Shown here: piece by piece, positions 32,971-45,263 of the stretch
Layout: every line of letters starts with the position of its first letter
Numbering within the stretch: position 1 is the first letter of the stretch
DNA from: Manihot esculenta
Lineage: Eukaryota > Streptophyta > Magnoliopsida > Malpighiales > Euphorbiaceae
NCBI RefSeq assembly: GCF_001659605.2
Contig: NC_035171.2
Location: 3,664,325-3,728,324, forward strand
Direction: 5' to 3'
DNA: 64,000 bases
Made by a program: the position numbers and the translations under genes
The notes under the pieces: generated by a model
The model's database searches: none
Told to the model about the DNA's origin: nothing
What the model saw: only the letters and a program-made list of their open reading frames with translations

Positions 32971-35900
32971 CTACGCTTCATACGAACAAATGTTCTCAAA
33001 TCCCATGTATTCATGGTTTTCAATCTTTACTATCATGCTTGCTATACCAACTCCACCTGGTTAGAAAGGAAAAACAAAAGAAAATATTAAAAAAGTAAAA
33101 ATTAAAAAAAGAAAAAACAAAAGAAAACAAGCTTCCAATCTCATCAAACAAAAAAGAAAAAACATAGAACTGCATGTTATAATGACATATACCTAGCGAT
33201 ACTGCACTGACGAATATTGTGAATGACAGAATGAAGATTATTATAGATGCTCTCCCTAATATTCTGATAATCCTTCTTACTACATGCTGTCCTACGAAGG
33301 CTGCAATGGTTGCCACCGCGACAAAGTATAATGCTGCATAAAAGTAAACCACAATGAATACATATGCAAAGAATCCTGAAGACAGAGGAAATGGAGAGTT
33401 CTTGAGTGTGGCTAAATGACTCACCATATGGAACTGGAAAACGTTTCAAGAGATAATACTCTATGACAGACATGGATGCAGAAAATGTCATGGCAAATGT
33501 GGCTGTGGCACTTGACACCTACATGAATAATTTCAAGATATTAAGATCAGCCATGGAGTCAAGATTTATAGAATTTACTCGGTCTTAAAATGACAAGTTC
33601 CAGTTATCTCTTGAATTTTCCTTCACTGAAAGACGATCTGTCCTGTTAATCCAAATGGATGTTCACAGAGCCATTCCACAAATGCCGACCATCAAGCGCC
33701 AAATGAATCCAGAAACAATGGAACATCCAAGTATGAAATATACCTGTGGGGGGACTCCCAACTCCAGAAAAAGTGGTCCCAAAATGAATCCTCCACCAAG
33801 ACCAAGCAGCCCACCAACCATTCCAGCCAGTACTCCACAGCAACAATAAAGAACCAGCTGGTGTACTTTAAAATCTGTGCCCGCCTCGCCTTTCGATGCT
33901 ATCTTCCTCTTTCCTTTGTATAAGTTAACAGCCTGATATGAAGAAACTCCAAGAGCAACTGGAATCTGAAAAGCAAGAAAAAATCGGAATCAGTTTGACG
34001 TTATAAAATTCACCAACCTCATAACTTGTCCTGACAGTGCCTTCAATGCTCAATTGTGATTCTAGGTACTTAATATTTATCATAATCAAGGTACCTGCAA
34101 TAGATTGCAAACCCAATATGCCACTGAACAAGTGGTGGTATAATTCTGCAGCCAACAAGAAAATGTTTTATCATTAGTCTGGCTCATGAGTTAAGCCCAA
34201 GACAATGTTCTTTTATAGAATAACCAGATGTTGAGTAAGACCTTGGTAATCTCCAATGCAAGGATAATCAACCAGACAGCAAAGAGAATTCCAAGTTCCT
34301 TCCATTGAACATTCTCAAGAACAGAAACCTGAAATGGTTATTGAAGTCAGTTCCAAAAACTAAAACTCATTTTTGTCCAAAAATAAAAATTGTATAACTT
34401 ATTGAAATAAAGGCAGAACATATCAGCATACAGACCTCTTCTCTTTTAGACTCATTAGATTCTGTTCCTGCAACGTTCCTTGGGCCTCCAGGAAGAGGTT
34501 TGTATTCCACGTCTGCACTACCATCACCTGATAAAAGAGCAAATTAGTCTGAAAAAAAGAAAAGATACATAACATATCCAAGTTGTCAAAAGAATAAACA
34601 ATAAAGTTAGATGTATCATTTTATCAACTTACCATTTGGAGCCAATTGTCTAGCTGCCTCCTGAAAAAAACAGAAATATGTGAGACACAGTATTGGAGAA
34701 ATTAACTTGAAACAGGATTTACCTATTTCATCTAAAATAAAGAGAATACTTCACCATCTTTTTTATTATAGTTTCCTTTTTCCATGTTTCTACTCCTTTG
34801 AAGAAAGCCTTCGTTGATGTTCCTGCAAACAATGGCACATTAGCAACAAGGTTGTCCTAGAAGCAGTAGCAGAGTTTGGATTATATGTCTGGTGAGCCAA
34901 ATTGAAAACACATATGAGCTACAATCTAATCTTTCATTGTTCACATTATTTTCATGTCAGAAGAAATTGTTATGAAATATTTTATCCAATAAGTGTAGAA
35001 AAATTAGAAAGGAGCAAAATGCAGTAAACTTTAGATTTAAAATACTTTAAGTAGAACTTTTATTATGATATGGTTGTGAATTTTGAGTGAAATTACACAA
35101 GAATTTACCAAAATAAATCAACAGTATTATTATTTTAATGTTTATATATATATATATTGGGTGGGGGAAAATAAAATAAATTATTAAGTTCTTGGTGGGG
35201 GGTGTTTCCTAATAAACCTCTGCCTCTGTTAGAAGCAAAATAGCAAAAGAAATGGCCAATCCAAAGAATTGCTACCTAAAAAAAGAATAATTAGAAGAAC
35301 TGTGATCATCCAGTCAGCAAAAATCACATTGAAAGCAACACCAATGCTGATTCCCAGCACCAGCATTGGTTGGAACAACAGTGCCAAATCATAGTCGATT
35401 ATGGGCAAATCAAGTGTCGGATGCCTAAGCTTTAAATTATAGTAAACTGTTGAAGCTGCTGCACCCGTAATCATACCTGGAAAAAAAAAAAGAAAAAAAA
35501 ATGCCCAATCAATTCCATTAGAATGCTTTCATGGAACAGTAAATGTCAACTAGCAGACAGGGGTCCTCAACATTACAGGTCTTTTAGATGGAGTTTAAGA
35601 GGTATACAGAAAGAAAGAAAAGAAAAAAGTGTTCCAAACAGGGAACATTTTGTACTTAACTTGGGTTACCAATATTCCAAGAGTATATAACCAATCAAGA
35701 ACTAAAAGATAGAAAATTGGGGAACAAAGGCCAATAAAACAAACATGATGTCTGCTCATCTGAAATGACCGAAAAAAATCCTAGCTTTTAAAGACATGAA
35801 TAAACAGAAAAGCTGTAATAATTTCAAAAGTCTTAATCACAATTTTGAATTAAGCTGGAGATCTCTAGTGTATTGACTTTTTTTTTCTTTCGTTTGACAT

Positions 35901-36575
35901 CCTAAGCATCTTGAATCAGGAATAAACTTAAAATTCTCTCACACTTTGATATTGCAGTAGATGATTTTTCGTCAAACCCAATAATCAAGGTGAGCATGGG
36001 AACAAAAATACCACCCCCACCAACACCTCCCACGCTCCCAAATGCTGCTCCAAAGAATCCAATTACGCTACCCACCACAATTTGCCAGCCAAATTTCATT
36101 TCCTGTGAATCCAATGTCACAAACAATACTCATTCTCAAATGTTACAAATCTTTAACCACAAACAAAAAAATTTGGCCTACTTCATTAAAAGTTTGGTAT
36201 ATCTGAAATCCCAAATTATGAAATTGAGGGATTTGAGACAATATTTTGTTTGCTTCTCCTACATTTTCTAAGCAGCTACTCATAAAATAAGCAAGATATA
36301 AACAAAAAGAGAAAAACAGAAAGTGCCCAAGGAATTAGCAGTAGACTTACAGGCCAAACATGTGTATAACCCAATTGGCCTTTTTGCCACAAGAACTTGA
36401 GTACTCTCATCAAGATATCAGATTCAGTCTCTTCATTCTCATTATCACGTGAACCTTCCTGTTTCAATCTTGCCTCGGCTACAATAGTCATGGATGCTAC
36501 AACTAGAGAGCAGATAAAAATTGCTCCTACTGACCTCAAACTCAAACTATTCCATTGTGATCCAAACCCAGCCAT
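32971..36575 (-). CDS. Sulfite exporter TauE/SafE family membrane protein, copy 1
   Basis: Polytopic membrane protein of the plant TauE/SafE group; substrate is unproven in plants, and family names refer to bacterial sulfite or sulfoacetate export. Twelve exons: 36575-36351, 36102-35943, 35476-35276, 34822-34755, 34660-34633, 34527-34436, 34328-34242, 34145-34095, 33965-33744, 33518-33425, 33333-33193, 33056-32971. All are GT-AG and in frame, 484 residues, stop TAG. The N-terminal hydrophobic anchor is followed by an acidic loop. Half one has [20 protein letters not shown] (about 100-119) and half two [20 protein letters not shown] (about 355-374). A hydrophilic linker ([15 protein letters not shown]) lies between, and the C-terminus is [23 protein letters not shown] at 36575 is preferred over 36605 because it aligns with copy 2. 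Looks functional. Confidence 0.94.
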
Positions 36576-39500
36576 CAAAACTCCTTCCACCCTCCTCTCT
36601 CTCACACTAATACCAACTTATTTCAAATTTGAGATGAAACCCAGAAGTGAAACAGACTCAAAAATGAAAACAACCCAATTGTTAGCTAGAGTTGTGTTTC
36701 ATTTGAGTTAAAAATTGAACACTCACTAAGTGTTGGCTACAAATGGAACTCGGCGGAATTCATCCACTTCTGAATTATCAGACACGCCACGAGTACAAAG
36801 CCTCACTTTATAACAATCCACATATCAACTCTAGGATTCATAATTCCCTCCTCCTCCTGTGCCAATGCGCCTGACATGCGGTGGGTGCCACGTCACTAAC
36901 TCCTCTCTCTCTCTCTCTCTCTCTCTCTCAGTGAACTTTGATTGTCTCCTTTTCTGGGTGTTAATGTCATTATTAGACAATAAATTGTCTTTCGTGTAAA
37001 ACGTTTCTTCTGGGATTTGTTCCACCTTCCACAGCTGTCTATCTGACTTCTTCGCATAATATTATCTATTTTAAATTTTTTAAAAAAAATTATTATTTAA
37101 AAAATTCAATAATTAATTCACTAATTTTAAAAAATATATTAAAATATTATTAAAATAATTGACTACATCCATTACATGAGGAAGCATTCTGTGAATAAAT
37201 AAAGGAAAAAAAAATATTAAACTTCATAATAAACTATTTTATACATGATCATGCAAATTGGTGGCTGATTCTTAGGAAGTGTTTACGTGACTCAGAAGCA
37301 ACACGTATAAAAATAATGCATTAGACACTTATAATTATTTTTTTTATAAATATAAATAATAAATTTTAAACCAATTTAAATGATGATATATATGTAGGAA
37401 ATAAATAAATAAATAAATTTCCACATGAGAATTAAAATCATTTGAGTTTTAATATTTTCTGTTTTATAATAGATAAAAATCAAAGGGGTTTATGATTTCA
37501 TATTCATCTCTATTGTTTTTAAATTTAAATATTTAAATTATTTTATAATTAATTCATCTAAATTAGATATTCGTCCAACTGAGACATCTTTAAATTCATT
37601 TTTATCATTAAAAGAATAAAAATATTTTTATTATTCCTTTTAAATAGATAAATTATATTTTAATTTTTAAATTTTAATATAATTAATAAATTAATTTTTA
37701 TGTTTTTAAAATTTAACATTTAAATTCTTTTATAATTAGTGTATTCAAACTCTAATCATTTCATTTATTTTTTAATTAAAAATGTGAATATATTTTTATT
37801 ATTCCATATTTTTTTCATCTGTTAAAATTTAAACGATTTTATTCTTTTATTTGAAAGATTATTTAAGTTCTCATTAATTTTTATATGGTTTATCTTATTT
37901 AACTAATTTTTAATACTGTTTGTCCTTCGATTTTCATTCGTGAAAATATTTCATTTATAACTTTGTAACTTTTTAGAAAATATTTATAATTTCAGCTATT
38001 TTTAAATAATATCAAATAACTTAAAATAGATTATAAAATTTTATAAAAAGCATTTTTTAAAAAAATTATATTTTTATACGTTTGATCCCATTAACTTTGA
38101 ACTAATATCTATAATAAATAAAAAAATTGTAATTTTAGACTTTTTAATATAAACAAATTTAAAAATATCAATTTTAAAAATAATAGAGTTTATTTAATTT
38201 ATTTAGAGATTAAAATATAATTCATATAATATAACATATTTCATCTATATTGATAAGAATTTAAATATTCATAAAAATATTTTAAGTATTTAAAATATTT
38301 ATTATCTCTCGACTAATTTATTAATAAAATTATCTTTAATTTAAATAGATTAATTATAAAAAAATTTAATATTTAATTTTAAAAATTAATCTATTAATTA
38401 TATTAAAATTTAAAAATTAAAATATAATTTATTTTTTTCCAATTAATGAATACTTTTAAAAACACACGTGATGATCTGCCACCGACAGAGATGAAAAAAA
38501 TATAAAGTTGATATTATCAGCTCAAAATCTATTAAATAATTTAAAATTAAAAAAAAATATTTAAATTATTAATATCAAAACTATTTTTTGACGTCTCACA
38601 TCGTAAAAGACATAAAAAAAAAGTAAATTTAAAAATTATTTAATCAATTTTAACTAAGTTATTATACAAAATTCTTCTAATATAAATTTTAATTTTATAA
38701 TATATTTAATTATAGTTCAAACTAATAATATTTTTAAATTAAAATTCGTAAATTTTCAAATAAAAACTTTTAGTCAAATAAGTTAAACTAAATTTGAATA
38801 TCTCATAAGTTTTCAAATACACTGTTAAAAAAATCAATTTAGAGGTGCGAGATTCAATGCCTTCTACAATAATTTTATTCTTTTATCAACGATGGTAGGT
38901 TGCAAGGTAAACTTTCTTTTTTATTTAACTTTTATTTTTTTTTATTGAAATTGAAATTGAAATTTAACATTTTAAAATTATAAAAATAATATTTATATCA
39001 TTAAATTAAATTTATTGGTAATTTTGGTTTTAAAATAAGTAAAGATATATTTATCCTTTTAAAATTAACTTATTAAACACTTAAACTAAAATTATAACTT
39101 TTAAATACATAAACTTACTAAAATTATTAATAATTAAATACAAAACAATTAATTAATAATTTGTTAAATAAATTAAAAAAAACTACTTAATAATATAATT
39201 AATTATTCCATTTAAAAAAAATAAATACAATTAATTATTAAGTTGATCTACATAATTATAGGCACAATTAACTAGGAGAAGATCATTTTAAGGAAAAAAA
39301 ATTGATCTATAAGAAATGAAAATGAATATTTGATTGGTTTAATTTAAAATTAAATCAAATTGAATCGAGTAAATCGAAAATTAAAATTTTGATATTTATA
39401 AAAATCAAATCGAATCAATTTTAATCAGAAATTAAATTGAATTGAATCAGTGTGATTCGATTTGATTCGATTTAATCAGTTTAAATTTTTAATAAATTTT

Positions 39501-41937
39501 TTATTTTTTATATTTTATTTTTAATATTTTAAAATTTAATTGTAATATTTTAACTTTAATATAATCTAATTTTTTATATTATTAAAAATAATATATTATT
39601 ATCACTAATCGGTTTGATTCGATATTTTTTATTTTTTTTCTGATCAAAACTGAACTGAATCAAAATAATTAAAATTTTTAAAATTAAAAATTAAATCAAA
39701 CTAAAATAAATAAAAAATCGAACTAAACTTTTAAATTAATTCAATTCGATTAATATTTTTCGATTTGAATTAAATACAATGTACTTTTATCAGGACGAAA
39801 ATTGAATCTAGACATTCTAAATGAAAGATTTGGATTGATATGGAAAGAAAATAATAATATAAATAAATATAGTTGTTCAGTTATACACTCAAAACATATG
39901 ATAATTTCAATTGGATCTTATCTTAATTTAAAGCTAACTATTCTGTGGCAAAGCTCAGACAAGAATGTTAGTTGAAATGTCACCTTTCATCATCAAATGT
40001 ATTACTATTAGCATCCACTCATTAAGACGACTATCCAAAATTTTTTGTTTTCTTTCATTTTGGGCAAATGCACACCCTAAATATTTTTCTTTATTATTTT
40101 CTTTTATTAGAAAAAATCTTCCTCAAAAAATTTTCACATACACTCAATTTTTGTTTTATGAATTTTTTTAGTTCAAAATTTGGAAAGGTAGTTTTTACCG
40201 TTAGGTGAGACTTTGATGCCTATTATTTAATGTACGAGACAACCTTTAGTCAACTTATGCAAAGGGTCTACCAAATTTCTATTTTATTTTTATTTTATGT
40301 ATAAAAAATTATTAAAGTGTGAAAAAATTTATTAGTTAATTTTTTGATTTTAAAAAAATAAAATATATTTGATATTTTAAAAGTCTATTAATTAATTTCT
40401 CTTTAATATTTTATTATTTAATTTTTATAATTTTAAAAAATTTATTATTTAATTTTTTATATTTTTAAAAAATTTATTAATTAAATTTTTTTATATTAGA
40501 GATATTTTAATTTTCTTTAATATTTAATGGTTAAAATTGATAAAAAAAATTAATTAATAGATTTTTTAAAATGTTAAATATATTTAAAAATATTTTTTTA
40601 AAATAAAAAGTTAATTACTAATTTTTTTTATATTATAAGAATTAAATAATTATTTTTTTATTTAATTTTATCATCACATGCTTCAATAATTATCTCCTAT
40701 TAGTTTATTATTTAATTTTTTTTTTTATCTTCGGATTAATTAATTTGCATGTGATCTGAGGATGAGTCCGATTATTCTATAGTATTGAGTTGAAAATGAG
40801 AGATTTAAAATTAATAAATTATAAAAAACCTGAAAGATTATTCTAGAATTTTGAGTTTCATCGAACATTTATCAATTTTAAGATTAAAAAAATATGGTAA
40901 AAGAATTGGATTCATGTTCATGGTGATTAAAAACTATATAATTAATAAATTTTAATTTAGTAGCTTTGAAATCATTTTGAAAATTATGAAGTTAAATTCA
41001 AGTCTTAATAAAATTAATTAAATAAAATGTGAAATTTAAAAATTTATATTCTCATTAAATATTTATTTCATTTAAACATATTTAAAATTTAAATTAATTA
41101 AATTTAAATTTTTATTTATTTTAATAATTTTATAAAAAAATAAATAAAATCCACTTTAATATCTCTTATTTTATAATATGAAGAAGTGAGTTACTGTAAG
41201 CATGAATGATAAGTAGGAGCAATACTTGTAATTTGAATCCTTCCTATCTAACAATAAGAATAGACAGCTACTTCTGGACTGGTGGGAGAAAGCCTTTCGT
41301 TTTCTTTAATTTCCCACTGAGCGTTGTACATCTATTTATAGAGGAAAAGAAACACAACACGTGAAAAGAAGATAAGAGTCCCAACAAACTTTCGGACTTT
41401 TTGGCCTATTCATATTTTAAAAAAAATAAATTCTGAAATTCTGATTTTAAAAAATATTTTTTAAATCAAAATAAAATTTGATACTATCGCATTTTTGAAG
41501 TCAAATAAAATCTATTGCGCTTAGTATTTAAAGTAAATATTTAATTAAAAAATAAAATTTTATAATTGTTATAAATATTTAATTAAAAAACAAAATCTTT
41601 TAATGGTTACCATTATAAGAGTGCGTACCGATTGCCGAAAAAGGGCCGTAATGAATAATGTCTGCACTTTAATTATTTTATTTTATTTATTTATTTTATT
41701 TATTATATTTTAACTTAATTGATTTAATTAATTTATTTAATTATATATTAATTTTATATAAATATAATTATAAAAATTTTATTAATATTAATTTTTTTTA
41801 ATTTATTAACTCATTGAACTATTATTATGTGGACCTTGACTGTTCATTACTCACTTTTATCAATTATTATCTAGTATTAATTATAAATTTATAATAATAT
41901 TTTAATAAATATAATTTTAAATATAAAAAGTGTAATA
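36576..41937. other. TauE/SafE copy 1 upstream region, then long AT-rich gene desert
   Basis: 36900-36930 is a CT/GA microsatellite about 330 bp before the start of TauE/SafE copy 1. From 37050 to 41200 the DNA is extremely AT-rich, with no credible gene on either strand. Within it lie a decayed hAT-like MITE (about 39318-39790) and a palindromic MITE relative (about 40305-40660). 41240-41350 contains a short stretch (CTAACAATAAGAATA) also found at 44838, next to copia sequence. Confidence 0.6.
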
Positions 41938-42720
41938 TTATATTATAAATAAATTTAAAAAATTTCTAAAAAAGACAACTTTGATAGATCTGCTATCAAA
42001 CTTGTCTTTATTGGTGCCTAATTTTATTGCAAAACAGAGACAATCAAACTTTTTTAAGTGAGAGTAATTAGGAGGCCTTTTGAAAAGTTTTTCATAAGAA
42101 CTCAACCAACCCAATTTCTCCATAGATAATCTATTGATCAAGTAGGTAGTAGTAAGAGTGCACTGGTGTGATTGTATTTTAAGAGCTCTTACTGTATCTG
42201 AAATGTATCTATATTTCCTTTTCACAATACTATTTCGTTGTGGACTATAGGTGCATGTTCTTTGATGAACAATGCCCCTATCTTTAAATAGTTTAGAGCA
42301 ATTATGGTTAAGAAATTCATAGTCATTGTCAGATTTGATAGTTTTCTAACACCAAACTGATTCTTGATCTTTTAAGAAACACAAATATAATCTCTACAGT
42401 TTACCCTTTGAGGGTCATCATGAAAATCCAGGTGGCCCTAGTGCAATCATCTACTATAGTGAGGAAATACCTAGCCCCAGTGATAGATTCTTCTCTATAA
42501 GATCCTCAGATGTCTATATGAACAAGATCAAAGGGCCTTTTAGCAATAGTGTTGCTAAAGGGAAAAGGTAATCTTGTTTGTTTGGCCTGAGGACAAATGT
42601 GGCATTGAAAGTTATTATTTCCAGTGACTTGCATGCCTTTAATATGTTTGAGTTTGCTAAAGGATGCATGTCCAAGTCTATCATGGAGATCAATCATATT
42701 AACAACATGCATACAACATT
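41938..42720 (-). mobile_element. Ty1/copia integrase fragment
   Basis: Minus strand. 42712-42506 reads DLHDRLGHASFSKLKHIKG, then CHICPQAKQTRLPF and PFDLVHIDI: the GAG-pre-integrase zinc finger (H..H..C..C) and start of the integrase core. A decayed core follows, and 42225-41938 holds the integrase C-terminal part (TTTYLINRLSMEKLGWLS, LKKFDCLCF). Stops and frameshifts between the pieces. Confidence 0.8.
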
Positions 42721-42726
42721 AATTGT

Positions 42727-42916
42727 CAAGTGCTAACTATGTGGTTGCACTTGAGGGGGGAACTTTAAGAATCCCACATCGGAAAAATACAAGAATGTAA
42801 AGGTGAATATAAGTGGTTAGGTTATAATATCAAATTGGCTAGTCATTTTGATATACAAAGCAATTCAATTACTTATATGAGCCCATGTAAATGAATCAAT
42901 GTGATTAATATCTCAA
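42727..42916 (-). mobile_element. Copia LTR-like fragment
   Basis: Minus strand, preceded by a purine run GGAGAGAG and starting TGTTGAGATATTAATCACATT, a form common for copia LTR starts. CGATGTGGGATTC occurs further in. It separates the RT fragment (higher coordinates) from the integrase fragment. No clear far end. Confidence 0.45.
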
Positions 42917-43270
42917 CACTCTCTCCAAAAATTAACATCATAGGAGTTGAAGCAGGTTTAGCTTGCTGTAAATCAGTGTCCCAAAAGAACTTGGCATATC
43001 CCAAATCTTTAATAGTAAAGATGTGATCAAGAAACCGTCTACTAGCATGTTTTAAACCATTTAAGGACTTCAGTAACTTACATACTTGCCCCTTTTCAAC
43101 TTTGTCACAACCTTCAAGAGGTGTCATACATAGATCATCTTCAATATATGCATGCAGTAAAGCATGTTAACATTAACTTGGTGAATGGGCCAATTCTTTG
43201 AAGTAGCTATAACCAAGAAGACTCTCACAATGACCATTTTGGTAACTAGAGAGAAGCTATGTACATAGTC

Positions 43271-44505
43271 TGTAATACCCGGCTAGAGTCCGGCATTGTA
43301 ATTCTACTTTCCGGTGGAATCCAGGATGTCGGAATCCTCTAGAAGGGTAATAGATATGTTTTTCTAAAGTGATTTAGTATGTTTTAATGTTTTAAGTGTA
43401 AAAGAAATGAGTTTTTGAAAGAAAAGAACCAAGGAAGAAATGTCAGGTTCGGCCGCCGAAAGTGAGGTTCGGCCGCCGAAAGTGAGGTTCGGCCGCCGAA
43501 CATGCATGAGTTTAGAATCACGTTAGGCCACCGAAGGTGGTCTGGCCAGCCACCTATAAAAGGCCATAGGTCGGTGAATGGATAAGGTTTTCTTTCCATT
43601 TTCATGGACAGAGGTGAGACCATGATCTTCCTTGGATGATCTTCATGTTTTCTTCAAACCTTTCAAAGTTTTGATGAGTTTTTATGTTGTTTTGAAACTT
43701 TTGAGCTAAAAACCAAAGTTTTGAAGCTTGGAGACTTTGAGAGAGAGTTACTCCATATCTCCACGTTAGGATCACATATCCTCTAGATCTTCAAGAGGTA
43801 AGTGTAGATCCTTACCTTCTTTTTATGTTTTATGAAGGTTTTATGGAGTTTTATGGGTAGAAATACATGATTAGGTTAAGTAGAGTTTTTGGTTGATTTT
43901 TTTGATGAAAGCATATTTATGTGTTGAGTTGTGATGTTTGGTGGGGTTTTAAGATAGTTTTGGACCCCTTTGTGCATATACTTGAGTATATATGTGTTGT
44001 GGTGTTGTGGTTTGCATGTACGAGAAGTTTGGAGGCACACCCCTCTCCCTTAACCCCAGTCTTGCAGGATCAGAGTTCAGGGGGAGGTCAGAAGAGTACA
44101 TGAAGAGTAAAGAGTTGTAATAGCATAGTGTGGACATGTAATAATTGTAACGAGATGTTTTAGTATTGTATATAGTTCAGTAGTGTGCTTGACCCAGTTG
44201 TATTGTAAATCCTTTTTTGTATCCATGGTTGGATTATGTAAATATGTTTTCTTGATGAGTATGAGTTTTAACCCGTCTAGAGCAATGATGAGAGCTCTAG
44301 TAAGGGGTTCTGTTGTACAGAAATAGTGCATGCACAGGTTGAGTCTTGGTACAGAGCAAAGTTTTATATTTTTACAGAAAATGTATGATCATGTATGGGA
44401 TTTTACAGGTACACAGAGAGTATAGCAGGCTTGCTACGGGTCCCGGCGACCTTAAGTCGATCTGGATTCTAGCGCCGGTAGCGGTCCAGTTTCCGGGTCA
44501 TTACA
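43271..44505 (+). mobile_element. Solo LTR (Tekay/Del-like) with 5-bp target duplication
   Basis: 1235 bp starting TGTAATACCCGG and ending CCGGGTCATTACA, flanked by perfect TAGTC repeats at 43266-43270 and 44506-44510. It splits the copia RT fragment. TG..CA ends and the long inverted tips fit a chromovirus-type LTR. A plus-strand TATA box (CCTATAAAAGG, core 43555-43560) gives the orientation. No internal region, so it is a product of LTR-LTR recombination. Confidence 0.9.
43445..43500 (+). repeat. Triplicated 20-bp GC-rich repeat in the solo LTR
   Basis: Three units of AGGTTCGGCCGCCGAAAGTG in tandem, the third ending GAACATG. Each contains a near-palindrome (TTCGGCCGCCGAA). It lies about 60-110 bp upstream of the TATA box, so it may act as a promoter element of the LTR. 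Confidence 0.8.
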
Positions 44506-44840
44506 TAGTCTCTGCCAGCAACCTGGTTATACCCTTTGGCTATAAGTCTAGTCTTGAACCTTCCACAGTGCCATCAAATTTATGTTTAATTTTGTACACC
44601 CATTGTGAAACTACTGCTTCCTTCCCAAGAGGTAGGGAAGTGAGCTGCCAAGTGTTATTCAACTCCAGTGCATCAGCTTTCATGGCAGCAACCCAGTTTG
44701 GATCTCTTTTGGCTTCAATATATGACTCTGGTTCTTTAAGAGCAGAAACATTGGCTATAAAAGCCAAGTGGGCAGAAGAGAAAATACAGAACGTAACATA
44801 TTATCTGGTGGACCAGAGCCTCTACTTCCTTCCAATCTAA

Positions 44841-45263
44841 CAATAAGAATAAACTACTTTTCAATGGCAATGTCTTTAGTTGAATTAAATAATTGGAAAA
44901 AACTTGTCCAGAATCTCTAAATCCGATTCACATATGCAACAAAATAACACGAGTTTTCATTGAATTTTCATATAAAGAGATATATTTATTTGTCTTTAAT
45001 TTATGGTAAATAATTTTATTAGTTTAATTAAATAAAATATCATTTTCATTAATTCTAATTCCAATCAAACTTTCAGTGTTACTACATATTTCTTTTAAAC
45101 ATCCAATCGCACTTGATTTTTACCTATCTCAGTGTATAATGATATGCAGAAAATTCTAACTACCCGTCCTAAATTATATTGAATTAGGCCTAATTATGGG
45201 TTAATCTATTCTGAACTCAATAGCAGCATTTCTGCGTCCCTAAGATCTTCACTGCTGATGGGT
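44841..45263. other. Intergenic, 3' flank of TauE/SafE copy 2
   Basis: No gene seen. AT-rich; the part near 45264 should be the 3' UTR of the minus-strand gene. Confidence 0.5.

Larger units (their letters stand above)
42925..44840 (-). mobile_element. Ty1/copia reverse transcriptase fragment, split by a solo LTR
   Basis: Minus strand. 44820-44540 reads FSSAHLAFIANVSALKEPES, then WVAAMKADALELNNTW and SQWVYKIKHKFDGTVE (start of RVT_2). After the inserted LTR, 43265-43130 continues with decayed VTVRVFL-like and SKNWPIHQV pieces. 43127-42930 has MTPLEGCDKVEKGQVCKLLK, LNGLKHASR, then jumps to IKDLGYAKFF and AKPASTP, so the catalytic YxDD part has been deleted. RNase H is absent. Confidence 0.8.

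Noticed and set aside
33020..33427. Minus-strand frame of 135 codons
   Set aside because: It reads through introns 10 and 11 of TauE/SafE copy 1. Comparison with copy 2 shows exon 11 starts at 33333, after GCAG, rather than at 33375.
36605..36605. Upstream Met as start of TauE/SafE copy 1
   Set aside because: Ten extra residues (MRERRVEGVL) have no match in copy 2; the ATG at 36575 aligns with its start. It cannot be fully excluded.
43921..44331. Frames inside the solo LTR
   Set aside because: They lie within the LTR on both strands, without motif or codon pattern.
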